Shown here piece by piece: positions 36,534 through 45,511 of a DNA stretch of 64,000 nucleotides; the stretch's first letter is position 1, and each line of letters begins with the position of its first letter. The notes under the pieces are model-generated. The model made no database searches. It was not told the DNA's origin and worked only from the letters and a program-made list of their open reading frames with translations. Position numbers and translations under genes: made by a program. This DNA comes from an uncultured Parabacteroides sp. Its GTDB lineage: Bacteria; Bacteroidota; Bacteroidia; Bacteroidales; Tannerellaceae. Location: contig NZ_CANTZW010000021.1 of assembly GCF_947855115.1 (NCBI RefSeq), positions 1-64,000 of the forward strand, written 5' to 3'.

Positions 36534-38030
36534 TTACTTATTATATTTACTCCAAACTACATTGTGCATATCACCGCTAGCCGCCAATTCCTCATGGAAA
36601 GCGAAGCAACATTTCAAGTTCTGAGGAGTATGTCCCTTGATACCCATGGCGAGATACTCTTCCAATAATGGCCTGTAATCCGGGTGAACGCAGTTATCGA
36701 TGATGCAACGAGCGCGTTGGATCGGGGATTTGCCGCGTAAGTCCGCTACACCATATTCGGTGATAATGATCTTTACGGAGTGCTCGCTATGATCCAAGTG
36801 AGATACCATCGGGACAAATGCGCTAATCTTTCCCTCCTTCGCTGTAGACGGAGTCGTGAAGATCGACAACATAGCCGAACGGGTAAAGTCGCCGGAACCA
36901 CCGATACCATTCATCATACGAGTACCGGATACGTGCGTAGAGTTGATATTACCGAAGATATCTGCTTCCAAAGCCGTATTGATCGCAACCAAACCTAAAC
37001 GACGGGCAACTTCCGGGTTGTTAGAGATCTCTTGCGGACGAAGCAAAATCTTATCCTTGAAGAAATCAAGATTTGCGTAGATCTCACGGATTACCTCGTT
37101 ACTTACGGACAAAGAGCAACCACTGGCGAATTTAACGCGCCCTTGTTTCATCAACTCGATGACAGCGTCTTGAATAACCTCTGTATATACATTGAACGCA
37201 GGGATAGACTCATTCGCTCCCATACAACCCAAGACCGCATTAGCCACGTTACCCACGCCACTCTGCAATGGAACGAACTCTTTCGGAAGACGGCCGGCCT
37301 TGATCTCGCTAACCAAGAAGTCCGCTACATTTTTACCGATCGCCATCGTGACATCATCCAGCGGGGAGAATTTTCCACCCTCGTTCGGCTCGTCTGTTTT
37401 TACCACGCCGACGATTTTTGCCGGATCTACTTTTACGCAATCCTGACCGATACGATCGGACGGAGTGTAAATAGGAATCTCACGGCGATAAGGGGGATCT
37501 GCCGGCTCGTAGATATCGTGCATACCACGGATCTCCTTCGGATGGCGGCAGTTCAACTCAACGATGATGCGGTCTGCCATACGGCAGATAGTAGGTAGGA
37601 TACCGACACCGGAAGTCGGAACGATCTCACCGTCCTCAGTGACATCTGCAGCCTCTACGATCGCTACATCGATCTTACCCAAGAATCCATAACGCAAGCT
37701 TTGTGCCAACTCGGACAAATGTAAATCGAAATATTGTGCCTGATGAGCATTTAATGCCGCACGTAAGTCTTTGTTTGATTGGTATGGTGTACGGAATTTA
37801 ATAGCGTTAGCGCGAGCCAACTCTCCGTCTAGCTTGTCACCGGTAGAAGCACCGGTAAACATCCCGATTTGGAAAGGGTTACCTTTAGCGTGTTCTTCCG
37901 CAGCTTTCCGGGCGATTGCGCCGGGAACAACTTTCGGGCATCCTGCAGGTGTAAAACCACTGAAACCGACATTGTCATCATGATGTACATAAGATGCGGC
38001 TTCTTCAGCTGTAATGAATTTTAATGCCAT
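36534..38030 (-). CDS. Acetyl-CoA hydrolase/succinate CoA-transferase family protein
   Basis: A 498-residue cytoplasmic CoA-transferase, probably succinyl-CoA:acetate (or propionyl-CoA:succinate) CoA-transferase of the succinate-propionate pathway. It opens FITAEEAASYVHHDDNVGFSGFTPAGCPK. The catalytic Glu region is AFNVYTEVIQDAV, and the oxyanion-loop motif GIGGSGDF is present. It ends in the family block ITEYGVADLRGKSP, with later HPDYRPLLEEY. The length fits Cat1/ScpC-type enzymes. The methylmalonyl-CoA mutase of the same pathway is encoded 10 kb away. It is monocistronic with its own TAAGTTTG box and terminator. The exact acyl donor is not determinable. Confidence 0.93.
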   Translation of the reverse strand: MALKFITAEEAASYVHHDDNVGFSGFTPAGCPKVVPGAIARKAAEEHAKGNPFQIGMFTGASTGDKLDGELARANAIKFRTPYQSNKDLRAALNAHQAQYFDLHLSELAQSLRYGFLGKIDVAIVEAADVTEDGEIVPTSGVGILPTICRMADRIIVELNCRHPKEIRGMHDIYEPADPPYRREIPIYTPSDRIGQDCVKVDPAKIVGVVKTDEPNEGGKFSPLDDVTMAIGKNVADFLVSEIKAGRLPKEFVPLQSGVGNVANAVLGCMGANESIPAFNVYTEVIQDAVIELMKQGRVKFASGCSLSVSNEVIREIYANLDFFKDKILLRPQEISNNPEVARRLGLVAINTALEADIFGNINSTHVSGTRMMNGIGGSGDFTRSAMLSIFTTPSTAKEGKISAFVPMVSHLDHSEHSVKIIITEYGVADLRGKSPIQRARCIIDNCVHPDYRPLLEEYLAMGIKGHTPQNLKCCFAFHEELAASGDMHNVVWSKYNK

Positions 38031-38084
38031 GATAATTAGTTTTTATGTTTTTAGGTAAATACTTACTGTTCAATATTTCGGGCG

Positions 38085-38092
38085 CAAACTTA
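38085..38092 (-). promoter_or_regulatory. -7 box (TAAGTTTG) of the CoA-transferase gene
   Basis: On the minus strand this reads TAAGTTTG followed by CG, about 55 bp before the start codon. Confidence 0.5.
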
Positions 38093-38131
38093 CATAAAAT
38101 TACGCTGAATCAGATATAAGTGTGGCGTAAA

Positions 38132-38587
38132 TTAATACTTCCTATTTAGAATCTCTGCGCAAATGATCGCTTTCTTTAGTTCCTCGATGTTCCTGAATGT
38201 ATCTTCCGGCATAAGTCCCGGTTCTTCCTCGATAACGCCCATTTTTACGGATGGCCGGGGTACGATATGTTCGGGTATATTCTTCTCGGTGGAAAGGAAT
38301 GGAGACGGGGAAGGCGATGGGGTTGCGACCTTCGGTTTCTCGACCTTGGGCTTTGCTTGCTTTTGCCGGGGGGAAGGTTTAGGCTTTTGTGCTTCCTTTT
38401 GTATATCTTCCAGTATCTCCCAGAAGCCTTTTTCTTCCGATGGTTGGTCATTAGGCACGATTTCCCTGTCGGGTTGCCCCAATATATCGGGGCGACTCTT
38501 CTTTTTTTTGTCTTTCGAGTTGAATAAGCCACTGACTGCGGCAATGACCAGGAAAACAATATATAACCAATCTCCTACGTTATCCAT
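38132..38587 (-). CDS. Small membrane-anchored hypothetical protein
   Basis: A 151-residue protein that I do not recognise. One N-terminal transmembrane helix (about 6-22, WLYIVFLVIAAVSGLF) precedes a basic stop-transfer (KDKKKK). A long low-complexity cytoplasmic segment rich in Pro, Lys, Ser and Glu follows (about 30-110), then a short helical C-terminus with ELKKAIICAEILNRKY. Such proteins are common near core genes in Bacteroidales. It has its own TACATTTG box (38611-38618). It is probably a real gene: the reading is long, the codon use matches its neighbours, and it has a promoter. No function can be assigned. Confidence 0.75.
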   Translation of the reverse strand: MDNVGDWLYIVFLVIAAVSGLFNSKDKKKKSRPDILGQPDREIVPNDQPSEEKGFWEILEDIQKEAQKPKPSPRQKQAKPKVEKPKVATPSPSPSPFLSTEKNIPEHIVPRPSVKMGVIEEEPGLMPEDTFRNIEELKKAIICAEILNRKY

Positions 38588-38610
38588 AAACTTTGATTAT
38601 TTTTGCACCT

Positions 38611-38618
38611 CAAATGTA
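38611..38618 (-). promoter_or_regulatory. -7 box (TACATTTG) of the small membrane protein gene
   Basis: On the minus strand this reads TACATTTG, 24 bp before the start of the membrane protein. Confidence 0.5.
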
Positions 38619-38683
38619 AGAAGAATAATTGAGAAGTGGAAAAAATGGGAGTATATAAAACATCTTGTAGGGGTATAAAAGTA

Positions 38684-38713
38684 AATAAGGGTAACTTCAC
38701 AGCCACCCTTATT
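38684..38713. repeat. Hairpin in the divergent region before miaB
   Basis: Nine-bp arms AATAAGGGT and ACCCTTATT with a 12-base loop, in the intergenic region between the membrane protein (minus) and miaB (plus). It is followed by a 15-codon reading frame from ATG 38737 to a stop at 38782-38784 (MKKFTFFECKYNGEI). The two may be a leader arrangement for miaB or coincidence; I do not call the short frame a gene. Confidence 0.35.
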
Positions 38714-38851
38714 CGATTTAACCAAAACCTTAACTATGAAAAAATTTACGTTTTTCGAATGCAAATATAACGGTGAGATTTGAACCGTGCAAGCTTTTAT
38801 GTGATTATTTTTCAGAAAATCTATTATTTAAACTCTATTAACATTAAAGGG

Positions 38852-40222
38852 ATGAATCAAAAAAATGGTGTGGACTTAAAATCCACTACCCAAAGTGCTG
38901 AACGAAAGTTATTTATCGAGACGTATGGCTGTCAAATGAATGTTGCGGACAGCGAGGTCGTAGCCTCCATCATGAAGATGGATGGTTATAGTATGACGGA
39001 GAATATTGAGGAAGCAGACGCTATCTTTGTGAACACATGTTCCGTACGCGACAACGCCGAGCAGAAAATTTATGGGCGGCTACAGTATTTTCAGTCTTTA
39101 AGGCGGAAAAAGAAGTCTTTGATTGTCGGTGTGCTGGGATGTATGGCCGAGCGGGTGAAAGAAGATTTGATCAACGTACACCACGCAGATTTGGTGGTCG
39201 GCCCGGATTCCTATCTGGATTTACCGAATTTGGTGGGAGCGGTAGAGCGAGGAGAGAAGGCGATCAATGTGGAGCTTTCTACTCAAGAGACTTATAAGGA
39301 TGTTATTCCTTTGAAATTGCCGGGTGTGCATATATCCGGTTTTGTATCCATTATGCGCGGCTGCAATAATTTCTGTACATATTGTATCGTACCTTATACA
39401 AGAGGACGTGAGCGTAGCCGGGATATCGAAAGTATCTTGAATGAGATACGGGATATGCGCGAGAAGGGCTTCAAGGAAGTTACACTGTTAGGGCAGAATG
39501 TAAACTCTTATTCTTTTGAGAAGGAAGGGGAGACTATCACTTTCCCGGTCTTATTGGATCGTGTGGCGAAAGAGGTACCCGATATGCGAATTCGTTTTAC
39601 TACCTCCCATCCGAAAGATATGAGCGATGATACCTTGCGTGTGATTGCCGCGAACGACAATATCTGTAAGTTTATCCATCTGCCCGCCCAGTCCGGTAGC
39701 AGTCGTATCTTGAAAGTGATGAACCGCAAATACACCCGTGAATGGTATTTAGACCGCATAGCGGCGATTCGCCGTATCATTCCGGATTGTGGTATCTCTA
39801 CCGATTTATTCTGCGGTTTTCATTCCGAGACCGAGGAGGACTATCAAGAGACTCTGTCTTTGATGCGTGAGGTGGGGTATGATAGTGCCTTTTTATTTAA
39901 GTATTCCGAGCGTCCTGGTACGTACGCCGCTAAGCATTTGGAGGATAATGTGCCGGAGGAGGAGAAAGTGCGCCGTCTGCAAGGAATGATCGATTTGCAG
40001 AATAAGTTATCGGAGGAAAGTAATCTGCGGGATATCGGTAAGGTTTTTGATGTATTGATCGAAGGTTTCTCCAAGCGTTCGCGCGAACAATTGTTTGGTC
40101 GTACCAGTCAGAATAAAGTGGTAATCTTCGATAAGAAAAATTATCATGTAGGCCAATTTATAAAGGTCAAGATTTATAAAGCTTCTTCGGCTACCTTATT
40201 TGGGGAACCGGTGGAGGAATAG
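38852..40222 (+). CDS. tRNA-2-methylthio-N6-dimethylallyladenosine synthase MiaB
   Basis: Radical SAM methylthiotransferase that adds a methylthio group to i6A37 of tRNAs. From ATG 38852 (preceded by AAAGGG) the product is 456 residues. The UPF0004 N-terminal domain has ETYGCQMNVADSE, VNTCSVRDNAEQ and GCMAER, which supply the cluster-binding Cys residues. The radical SAM motif CNNFCTYC (about 171-178) lies in MRGCNNFCTYCIVPYTRGRE. A C-terminal TRAM domain (about 395-455) is also present. The earlier in-frame start at 38780 would add 24 residues that MiaB proteins lack. It is followed by a terminator. Confidence 0.96.
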   Translation: MNQKNGVDLKSTTQSAERKLFIETYGCQMNVADSEVVASIMKMDGYSMTENIEEADAIFVNTCSVRDNAEQKIYGRLQYFQSLRRKKKSLIVGVLGCMAERVKEDLINVHHADLVVGPDSYLDLPNLVGAVERGEKAINVELSTQETYKDVIPLKLPGVHISGFVSIMRGCNNFCTYCIVPYTRGRERSRDIESILNEIRDMREKGFKEVTLLGQNVNSYSFEKEGETITFPVLLDRVAKEVPDMRIRFTTSHPKDMSDDTLRVIAANDNICKFIHLPAQSGSSRILKVMNRKYTREWYLDRIAAIRRIIPDCGISTDLFCGFHSETEEDYQETLSLMREVGYDSAFLFKYSERPGTYAAKHLEDNVPEEEKVRRLQGMIDLQNKLSEESNLRDIGKVFDVLIEGFSKRSREQLFGRTSQNKVVIFDKKNYHVGQFIKVKIYKASSATLFGEPVEE

Positions 40223-40228
40223 GAAGAG

Positions 40229-40270
40229 AAAACGCCAACATCGCCCGAAAAAAGGTGTGTTGGCGTTTTT
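40229..40270 (+). terminator. Terminator after miaB
   Basis: AACGCCAACA pairs with TGTTGGCGTT around a 17-base loop, extended by A/T pairs, and ends in five T. Confidence 0.85.
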
Positions 40271-40688
40271 CTGTTATTTTATTTTTCTTAAAGGGAATAT
40301 CCGTTCATTGCTTAGTGTGGTTAACATAATAAAAACTTTTGTAAAGTTATGCGCTATTTTGCGTATGATCGTATGTGTTCTTGTTTGATATTCTGCTTCA
40401 TCTCTGTGAAGTTGTTGGAATGGAGGTGACTTTTGCGATATTCTTATCCCGGAAATAGACGATTTGCCTTGATGAAAAAGATCGAATAGTGATAGAATTT
40501 TAATTTGATGATTCCTGACAAATTTATCCTTTAAGGAGATAGATTGAAAGAGAAATGGAAGATAGTCTTTGATTTGAATGCGTTATAGGTGATATTTTAT
40601 TGAAAATGTTATAGTTGGTGTAAGAGTCGGGAGTGTTAACGCGATGAATATTATATGCTATTTGTGACAAAAAGAAATATCTAATCCC
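40271..40688. other. Intergenic region upstream of the Oar-like receptor
   Basis: About 420 bp of A/T-rich sequence without a convincing open reading frame, repeat or hairpin on either strand. Only the promoter at its right end (40661-40696) is recognisable. It could hold regulatory sites or a small RNA, but I see no specific signal. Confidence 0.6.
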
Positions 40689-40696
40689 TATCTTTG
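40661..40696 (+). promoter_or_regulatory. Promoter of the Oar-like receptor gene
   Basis: TATCTTTG (40689-40696) with TTTG at 40661-40664, 24 bp upstream and slightly longer than the usual spacing. It lies 50 bp before the ATG at 40747, so the in-frame start at 40696 falls inside the promoter and is excluded. Confidence 0.65.
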
Positions 40697-40746
40697 TGGC
40701 GGTGTATAAAAATGTTATAATTATTTTTAATATAAATACTTTTTGT

Positions 40747-43700
40747 ATGAGGAAAGCTTATCTACTTTTAACATTACTATTGTTGTGCGTGGGAATATCC
40801 ATACGTGCGCAGGTAACAACGGCTAGTATGAGTGGTAAAGTCACGGATATCTCTTCGGAAACAATGATCGGAGTGAATATCAAGGCCACACATACGCCGA
40901 CGGGTACCGAGTACTACACGATTACCCAGCCAAATGGTTCTTATTCTTTTAATAACCTTCGTATCGGAGGGCCTTATGTGGTGGAATTCTCTTATATCGG
41001 ATACAATACGGAGAGCCGGACAGGGATAAATTTGGTTTTAGGAGAGGATCTGAAACTGAATGTAGTCATGCGGGAAGATACCCAAAATCTTGACGAGGTA
41101 GTTGTGGTAGCGGATAAAAACCCGATTATTTCAGGAAGCCGTACCGGGGCGCAGGAAATCATCACCCGGGAGAAGATGGATAAATTACCTACGATTAACC
41201 GTTCATTGGACGACTTCGTAAAATTGACCCCGATGAGTAGCGGCAAGAATTTCGGCGGTGTCTCTTATCGTTTTAATAATGTGACGGTAGACGGCGCCTC
41301 TTTTAATAATTCGTTCGGCTTGGCTTCTGCTTTGGGCGCTTCCGGTACGGAACCGATTTCCTTGGAGGCGTTGGAACAGGTACAGGTGATGATCGCTCCT
41401 TTTGACGTTCGAAATGGTGGATTTACGGGAGCGGGTATCAACTCGGTGACGAAGTCTGGTTCTAATGAGTTCCATGCATCTGTGTATATGTATACGAAAA
41501 GCCCGTCGATGATGGGGTATCGTGTGAAGGATGAGACGGTCGGTGTCTCAGAATTTTCCAATCACCAATATGGTATCAGTTTATCCGGTCCGATCATTAA
41601 GAATAAATTGTTCTTCTTTATCAATGGTGAGATGGACCGTCAGGAGGAGCCGATTTCTTATACGACCGCTAATTCCGCGGCAGATGCGACTGTTTTGCAG
41701 GGTTTGTCCGATTTCTTGGGAGAAGAGCTGGGTTACAATCCGGGAAAGTTCGATGTGAATAAGACGAATACCCAAGCGGATCGAATCACGGCCCGTCTGG
41801 ATTGGAATATCAACTCGAACAATGTGTTGAGCTTGAAATATTATTATTTGAAATCGTTTAATACGAATAACCCGTCTACTTCCGGTGCGCCGAATAACGG
41901 ACGTGGACCGAATGCGTTCGCTATTCCCTTCTCTTCTTCTTTCTACCGGACGAACAATAACTTCAATATTTGGATGGCCGATTTGAATACCACCATTAAC
42001 GACCATATGTCTAACTATTTGAAAATAGGTTATTCCCGTTTACGCGACTATCGTGATATGGATGGCGGTTACTTTCCGCAGGTAGATATCCTGGATGGCG
42101 ATAATAACGCTTATACGACATTTGGAACTGAGGCGAATTCTTATAACAATCAGTTGAACACTGATATCTGGCAGATACAAGATAACTTCTTGATGAATTT
42201 TGGTAAACACCAGATTACGGTCGGGACACAAAGTGATTATCGCGCATTTAAGAATGGTTTCGCCCAAAACTATCCGGGTTCCTGGGTATTTAACTCGGTC
42301 GATGATTTCAAATTCAATGTGCTGGCTACCAAACAATATATGGCCGCTCATAACGGGAGTGTACAAGGGTTTGACATTCGGGAGTTTAACCCGGGAGATT
42401 TTGGGTTTGGCCCCAACGTGACGGGTATTACGAATTCCGCTTCTACGGGTTATCAATACTATGCGCAGAGGTATTCGATGACAGACGATTTCCCGTTCGC
42501 CGAGATAAACGTTTTCCAGTTGGGATTGTATGCCCAAGATAAATGGACGGTAAGTGATAAATTGAACTTAACGTTTGGCCTACGTGTCGATGTCCCCTTC
42601 TTTATGACAGATTTACAGTCGAATGATAAGGTTGCCGCCGAGACATACCGGGATGGGATCAAGATCGATGTCTCTAAATACCCGAACACTAAGCCTCAGT
42701 TCTCTCCGCGATTTGGCTTTAATTACAAGCCGTTCGACGATGAGAATGGTAGTTTGCAGATACGTGGCGGTACAGGTCTTTTCACGGGCACTCCTCCTTA
42801 TGTATGGATTAGTAATCAGGCCGGGAACAATGGCGTTTTGTTTGGCGACTTGAATATCCGTGCGGTAAAGGATAAAGATGATAACATCATCAGCGATGGC
42901 CGGCCTTCGCTTGGCTTCACCGGAAATATGGATACCTATAAGCCGGAAAAAGGTAGCGCTACCCGTTCGGATATAGCGATCACGGACCCGGACTTCAAGT
43001 ATCCGAGCTTATGGAAAAGCAATATCGCTGCCGATTATAAGTTTGGTGATGGCTGGGTCGCTACCGTGGAGTTGCTCTACTCGAAAGACATTAACGCTAT
43101 ATACCACGATAACATCGGATTATACCGGACCGAACAGTTTGTAAATGATGGCGGTACGGGTAATGTACGCCCTTATTACAATGGTTATTATAGTGATAGG
43201 GAAGGAAATCAGGAAGCGGCGAACCATGTCGTGATGTTGCGCAACACCAGCAAAGGCCATTCTCTTTATACGACTTTCCAGTTACAGAAGAATTTTATTA
43301 ATGGAATTCTGAAAGGCCTATATTTGAACGGGTCTTACTCGTTCGGACAGTCTAGGGGGGTGACAGACGGGACATCGTCTGTAGCGACTTCCGCTTGGAA
43401 ATACCGTGCTGCCTTGGATGGAAACGCGGAGGAAGTTGGTTATACGGCGGGTTCATTTGATGGCCGTTTGTTATTGTCCGCTTCTTATACGGCAAACTGG
43501 AGTAAATACGCGGCGACAAGCTTTGGCTTGATCTACCAGCGTTATCGTCCGTTCCGTTATTCTTATTGTTATAATGGCGACGCGAATGGTGATTCTCAAT
43601 TCTCCAATGACTTGATATATATTCCCGCGAGTTTTGACGAGGTAAAAGACCATTTGTTACCGGGAGATTTCGCTAGCCAAGAAGAGGCGTGGGAAGCGAT

Positions 43701-44100
43701 GGATGCCTTTATCGAGCAAGATCCTTATTTGAGCGAGCACAGGGGTGAGTATGCGGAGCGTAACGGTGCGGTCGCCCCGTTTGCGAATCAATTGGATTTG
43801 AGTGTTTCTCATGACATAAGGATTTACCAAAAGAATGGCCGCTCCCATACCTTGCGTTTCAGTTTCAATATCGCTAATTTCTTGAATCTGCTAAATCGTA
43901 ACTGGGGCGTGGTGCAGACCACCGTTTTGGGAAACCAGCAATATCAATTCTTGACGATCCCGAAAGGACAAGGCCCGAGTGCCGCGAACAACTATACCTT
44001 GAAATATACTATGGCGAAAGATTTAGACGAAACGTTCAAGGATAATTTAAATGATGTGTCTCGCTGGCAAATGCAGTTCGGTATCAAATATATCTTCTAG
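40747..44100 (+). CDS. Oar-like TonB-dependent outer membrane receptor
   Basis: The product is 1117 residues from ATG 40747. It has a signal peptide (about 1-21, SIRAQ), a carboxypeptidase-regulatory-like domain (about 25-110: GKVTDISSETMIGVNIKATHT), a DEVVVVADKNP transition, a plug and a large barrel ending in a C-terminal Phe (GIKYIF). The plug has the Oar-family variant (TREKMDKLPTINRSLDDFVK; GGVSYRFNNVTVDGASFNN), not SusC's, and no SusD partner follows. Oar-like receptors have been linked to protein or peptide handling and envelope functions in Bacteroidetes and myxobacteria; the substrate here is unknown. It is a single gene with its own promoter and terminator. Confidence 0.9.
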   Translation: MRKAYLLLTLLLLCVGISIRAQVTTASMSGKVTDISSETMIGVNIKATHTPTGTEYYTITQPNGSYSFNNLRIGGPYVVEFSYIGYNTESRTGINLVLGEDLKLNVVMREDTQNLDEVVVVADKNPIISGSRTGAQEIITREKMDKLPTINRSLDDFVKLTPMSSGKNFGGVSYRFNNVTVDGASFNNSFGLASALGASGTEPISLEALEQVQVMIAPFDVRNGGFTGAGINSVTKSGSNEFHASVYMYTKSPSMMGYRVKDETVGVSEFSNHQYGISLSGPIIKNKLFFFINGEMDRQEEPISYTTANSAADATVLQGLSDFLGEELGYNPGKFDVNKTNTQADRITARLDWNINSNNVLSLKYYYLKSFNTNNPSTSGAPNNGRGPNAFAIPFSSSFYRTNNNFNIWMADLNTTINDHMSNYLKIGYSRLRDYRDMDGGYFPQVDILDGDNNAYTTFGTEANSYNNQLNTDIWQIQDNFLMNFGKHQITVGTQSDYRAFKNGFAQNYPGSWVFNSVDDFKFNVLATKQYMAAHNGSVQGFDIREFNPGDFGFGPNVTGITNSASTGYQYYAQRYSMTDDFPFAEINVFQLGLYAQDKWTVSDKLNLTFGLRVDVPFFMTDLQSNDKVAAETYRDGIKIDVSKYPNTKPQFSPRFGFNYKPFDDENGSLQIRGGTGLFTGTPPYVWISNQAGNNGVLFGDLNIRAVKDKDDNIISDGRPSLGFTGNMDTYKPEKGSATRSDIAITDPDFKYPSLWKSNIAADYKFGDGWVATVELLYSKDINAIYHDNIGLYRTEQFVNDGGTGNVRPYYNGYYSDREGNQEAANHVVMLRNTSKGHSLYTTFQLQKNFINGILKGLYLNGSYSFGQSRGVTDGTSSVATSAWKYRAALDGNAEEVGYTAGSFDGRLLLSASYTANWSKYAATSFGLIYQRYRPFRYSYCYNGDANGDSQFSNDLIYIPASFDEVKDHLLPGDFASQEEAWEAMDAFIEQDPYLSEHRGEYAERNGAVAPFANQLDLSVSHDIRIYQKNGRSHTLRFSFNIANFLNLLNRNWGVVQTTVLGNQQYQFLTIPKGQGPSAANNYTLKYTMAKDLDETFKDNLNDVSRWQMQFGIKYIF

Positions 44101-44138
44101 CGAGAGGATACCCCTGTTATTAAAGAAACTAACGATTG

Positions 44139-44175
44139 GAAGAGGTTCGCTGTTTTAGCGGACCTCTTCTCTATT
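44139..44175 (+). terminator. Terminator after the Oar-like receptor
   Basis: Twelve-bp stem GAAGAGGTTCGC / GCGGACCTCTTC (one T-G pair) with a seven-base loop, followed by a short T-rich stretch. Confidence 0.75.
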
Positions 44176-44214
44176 AAAATACGATGTGAATAATCTTCTC
44201 TCCCCCGACGGGTG

Positions 44215-45069
44215 CTAGTAGGATTGATATTTAGCGGTCATTTCGCGCATAAACTCCAAACTACCTTTCGCCAACTCATCGGCATTGTATTTAGACGGAC
44301 GCCACAAAGATACGGCTTCCGCCATGCCGGGGATGGAGTTGGAGAAATTCTCCAAGACTAGGTTTCCGTTGAAATCAATTTCCCGTAACCCCCGGAACAA
44401 ATCATCCCAACGCACGTTTCCCTCGCCAAGCATGCCCCTGTCGCTTTCGGTCATGTGAATATGGCGAAGCTTGTTACCTGCCATGACCACGGGCTCATAA
44501 AAGCTTGTCTCCTCTATGTTCATATGGAAAGTGTCTAGATGCAAGGATAAGTTTGCGGCGCCAGTACGTTTGATAAAACGCAAGACCTCCTCCGCGGATG
44601 TACACATATAGCTTTCATAGCGGTTGATCGGCTCGATACCGATCGTGATCCCGGATCGTCCGGCATATTCCGCGACCTCCTGCCATACTTCGCAGAGCGT
44701 ATTCTCCTCTTCCTGTGTCCGCTGTTTGCCGGAGAAGACTCCGATGCCGGAATGTAAGACACCTCCCAAATAATCCACCTCCAGCTCGCTCGCTTTGTCC
44801 AGTGCCTCCTTGATCAGGCGAGTCGCCTCCTTGGGATAAAAGGGGATATGCGCTTCTTGGGGAAGGTTAAGCGAACAAGTGGCCTTTAACCCGTATTGTT
44901 TCAATTGTCGTTTTACGGTTGGGGCGTCGAACTCCATGGAAGGGGGTAATAAGATTTCCAGTAAATCAAATCCGGCGGCAGACGCTTGCTGGATGGCGAA
45001 AAGACCGCCTTCTGGTGTCCACAAGGGTGGTATCCAAGAAAGGATGGAAGCTCCGAAAGTAGGATTCAT
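44215..45069 (-). CDS. Sugar phosphate isomerase/epimerase (TIM-barrel, ketose 3-epimerase-like)
   Basis: A 284-residue AP-endonuclease-2-fold TIM barrel protein. The metal-binding residues are recognisable in order: Glu in GFDLLEILLP, Glu in GITIGIEPINRYE, Asp and His in LSLHLDTFHMNIEE, His in LRHIHMTESDRG, and the late Glu of NLVLENFS. This pattern fits D-tagatose/D-psicose 3-epimerases and related inositol or sugar isomerases. ATG 45069 (MNPTFGASILSW) is preferred over an ATG 54 bases upstream that would add a polar extension outside the fold. It lies alone between a terminator and an inverted repeat. Confidence 0.85.
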   Translation of the reverse strand: MNPTFGASILSWIPPLWTPEGGLFAIQQASAAGFDLLEILLPPSMEFDAPTVKRQLKQYGLKATCSLNLPQEAHIPFYPKEATRLIKEALDKASELEVDYLGGVLHSGIGVFSGKQRTQEEENTLCEVWQEVAEYAGRSGITIGIEPINRYESYMCTSAEEVLRFIKRTGAANLSLHLDTFHMNIEETSFYEPVVMAGNKLRHIHMTESDRGMLGEGNVRWDDLFRGLREIDFNGNLVLENFSNSIPGMAEAVSLWRPSKYNADELAKGSLEFMREMTAKYQSY

Positions 45070-45117
45070 AATCGTATTATTTTTGTTAGGGTTACAAAGT
45101 AAGTGCTTTTTTGAGGA

Positions 45118-45154
45118 TTTCATTGCGAAGAAAGTGAAATCCTTCGCAATGAAA
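45118..45154. repeat. 13-bp perfect inverted repeat
   Basis: TTTCATTGCGAAG (45118-45130) and CTTCGCAATGAAA (45142-45154) around an 11-base loop, between the winged-helix gene and the epimerase gene, both on the minus strand. No T-tract follows on that strand, so it may attenuate transcription or separate the two transcripts. Confidence 0.55.
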
Positions 45155-45169
45155 TACCATAAATGTCAT

Positions 45170-45385
45170 TTAAAAATAAAAGTTGGTACCCGGACAGAAA
45201 ATAGGGTGACTGCTGGTGTTATCAATTTCAATCTTGTTTTCTCTAGCGAGCCAACCGATAGCGGACCATAGATCCGCGTCTGTTAGAGCGGATTTTGCCT
45301 TCAACGCCTCAAAACTCCAATGTTGGCCATCTGAAAGCAAATTCCAGATAGCTCCTGCATTTAATCCGATCGATCCTTTTGTCAT
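45170..45385 (-). CDS. Small winged-helix protein (DUF2582-like)
   Basis: A 71-residue protein matching the small winged-helix family of Bacteroidales (DUF2582-like): LNAGAIWNLLSDGQHWSFEALKAKS, then LWSAIGWLARENKIEI. The helix-turn-helix suggests DNA or protein binding, but no target is known. Codon use and the compact complete domain support a real gene despite its size. It is transcribed in the same direction as the flanking epimerase and SDR genes, 126 bp after the latter. Confidence 0.8.
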   Translation of the reverse strand: MTKGSIGLNAGAIWNLLSDGQHWSFEALKAKSALTDADLWSAIGWLARENKIEIDNTSSHPIFCPGTNFYF

Positions 45386-45511
45386 GATAAAATCTGTTTT
45401 TTTGTTTATGGTATATAGTGCTTATGTTGTTATAACAGATAATATCCGGTAAAAGTATGTTGCGTTGAGATAAATAATCTAAAAAACAAAAAACTCTATA
45501 TACGTTGGATT

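Noticed and set aside
40200..40388. 62-residue frame after miaB
   Set aside because: It overlaps the end of miaB and its terminator hairpin, with no ribosome site and an unlikely composition.
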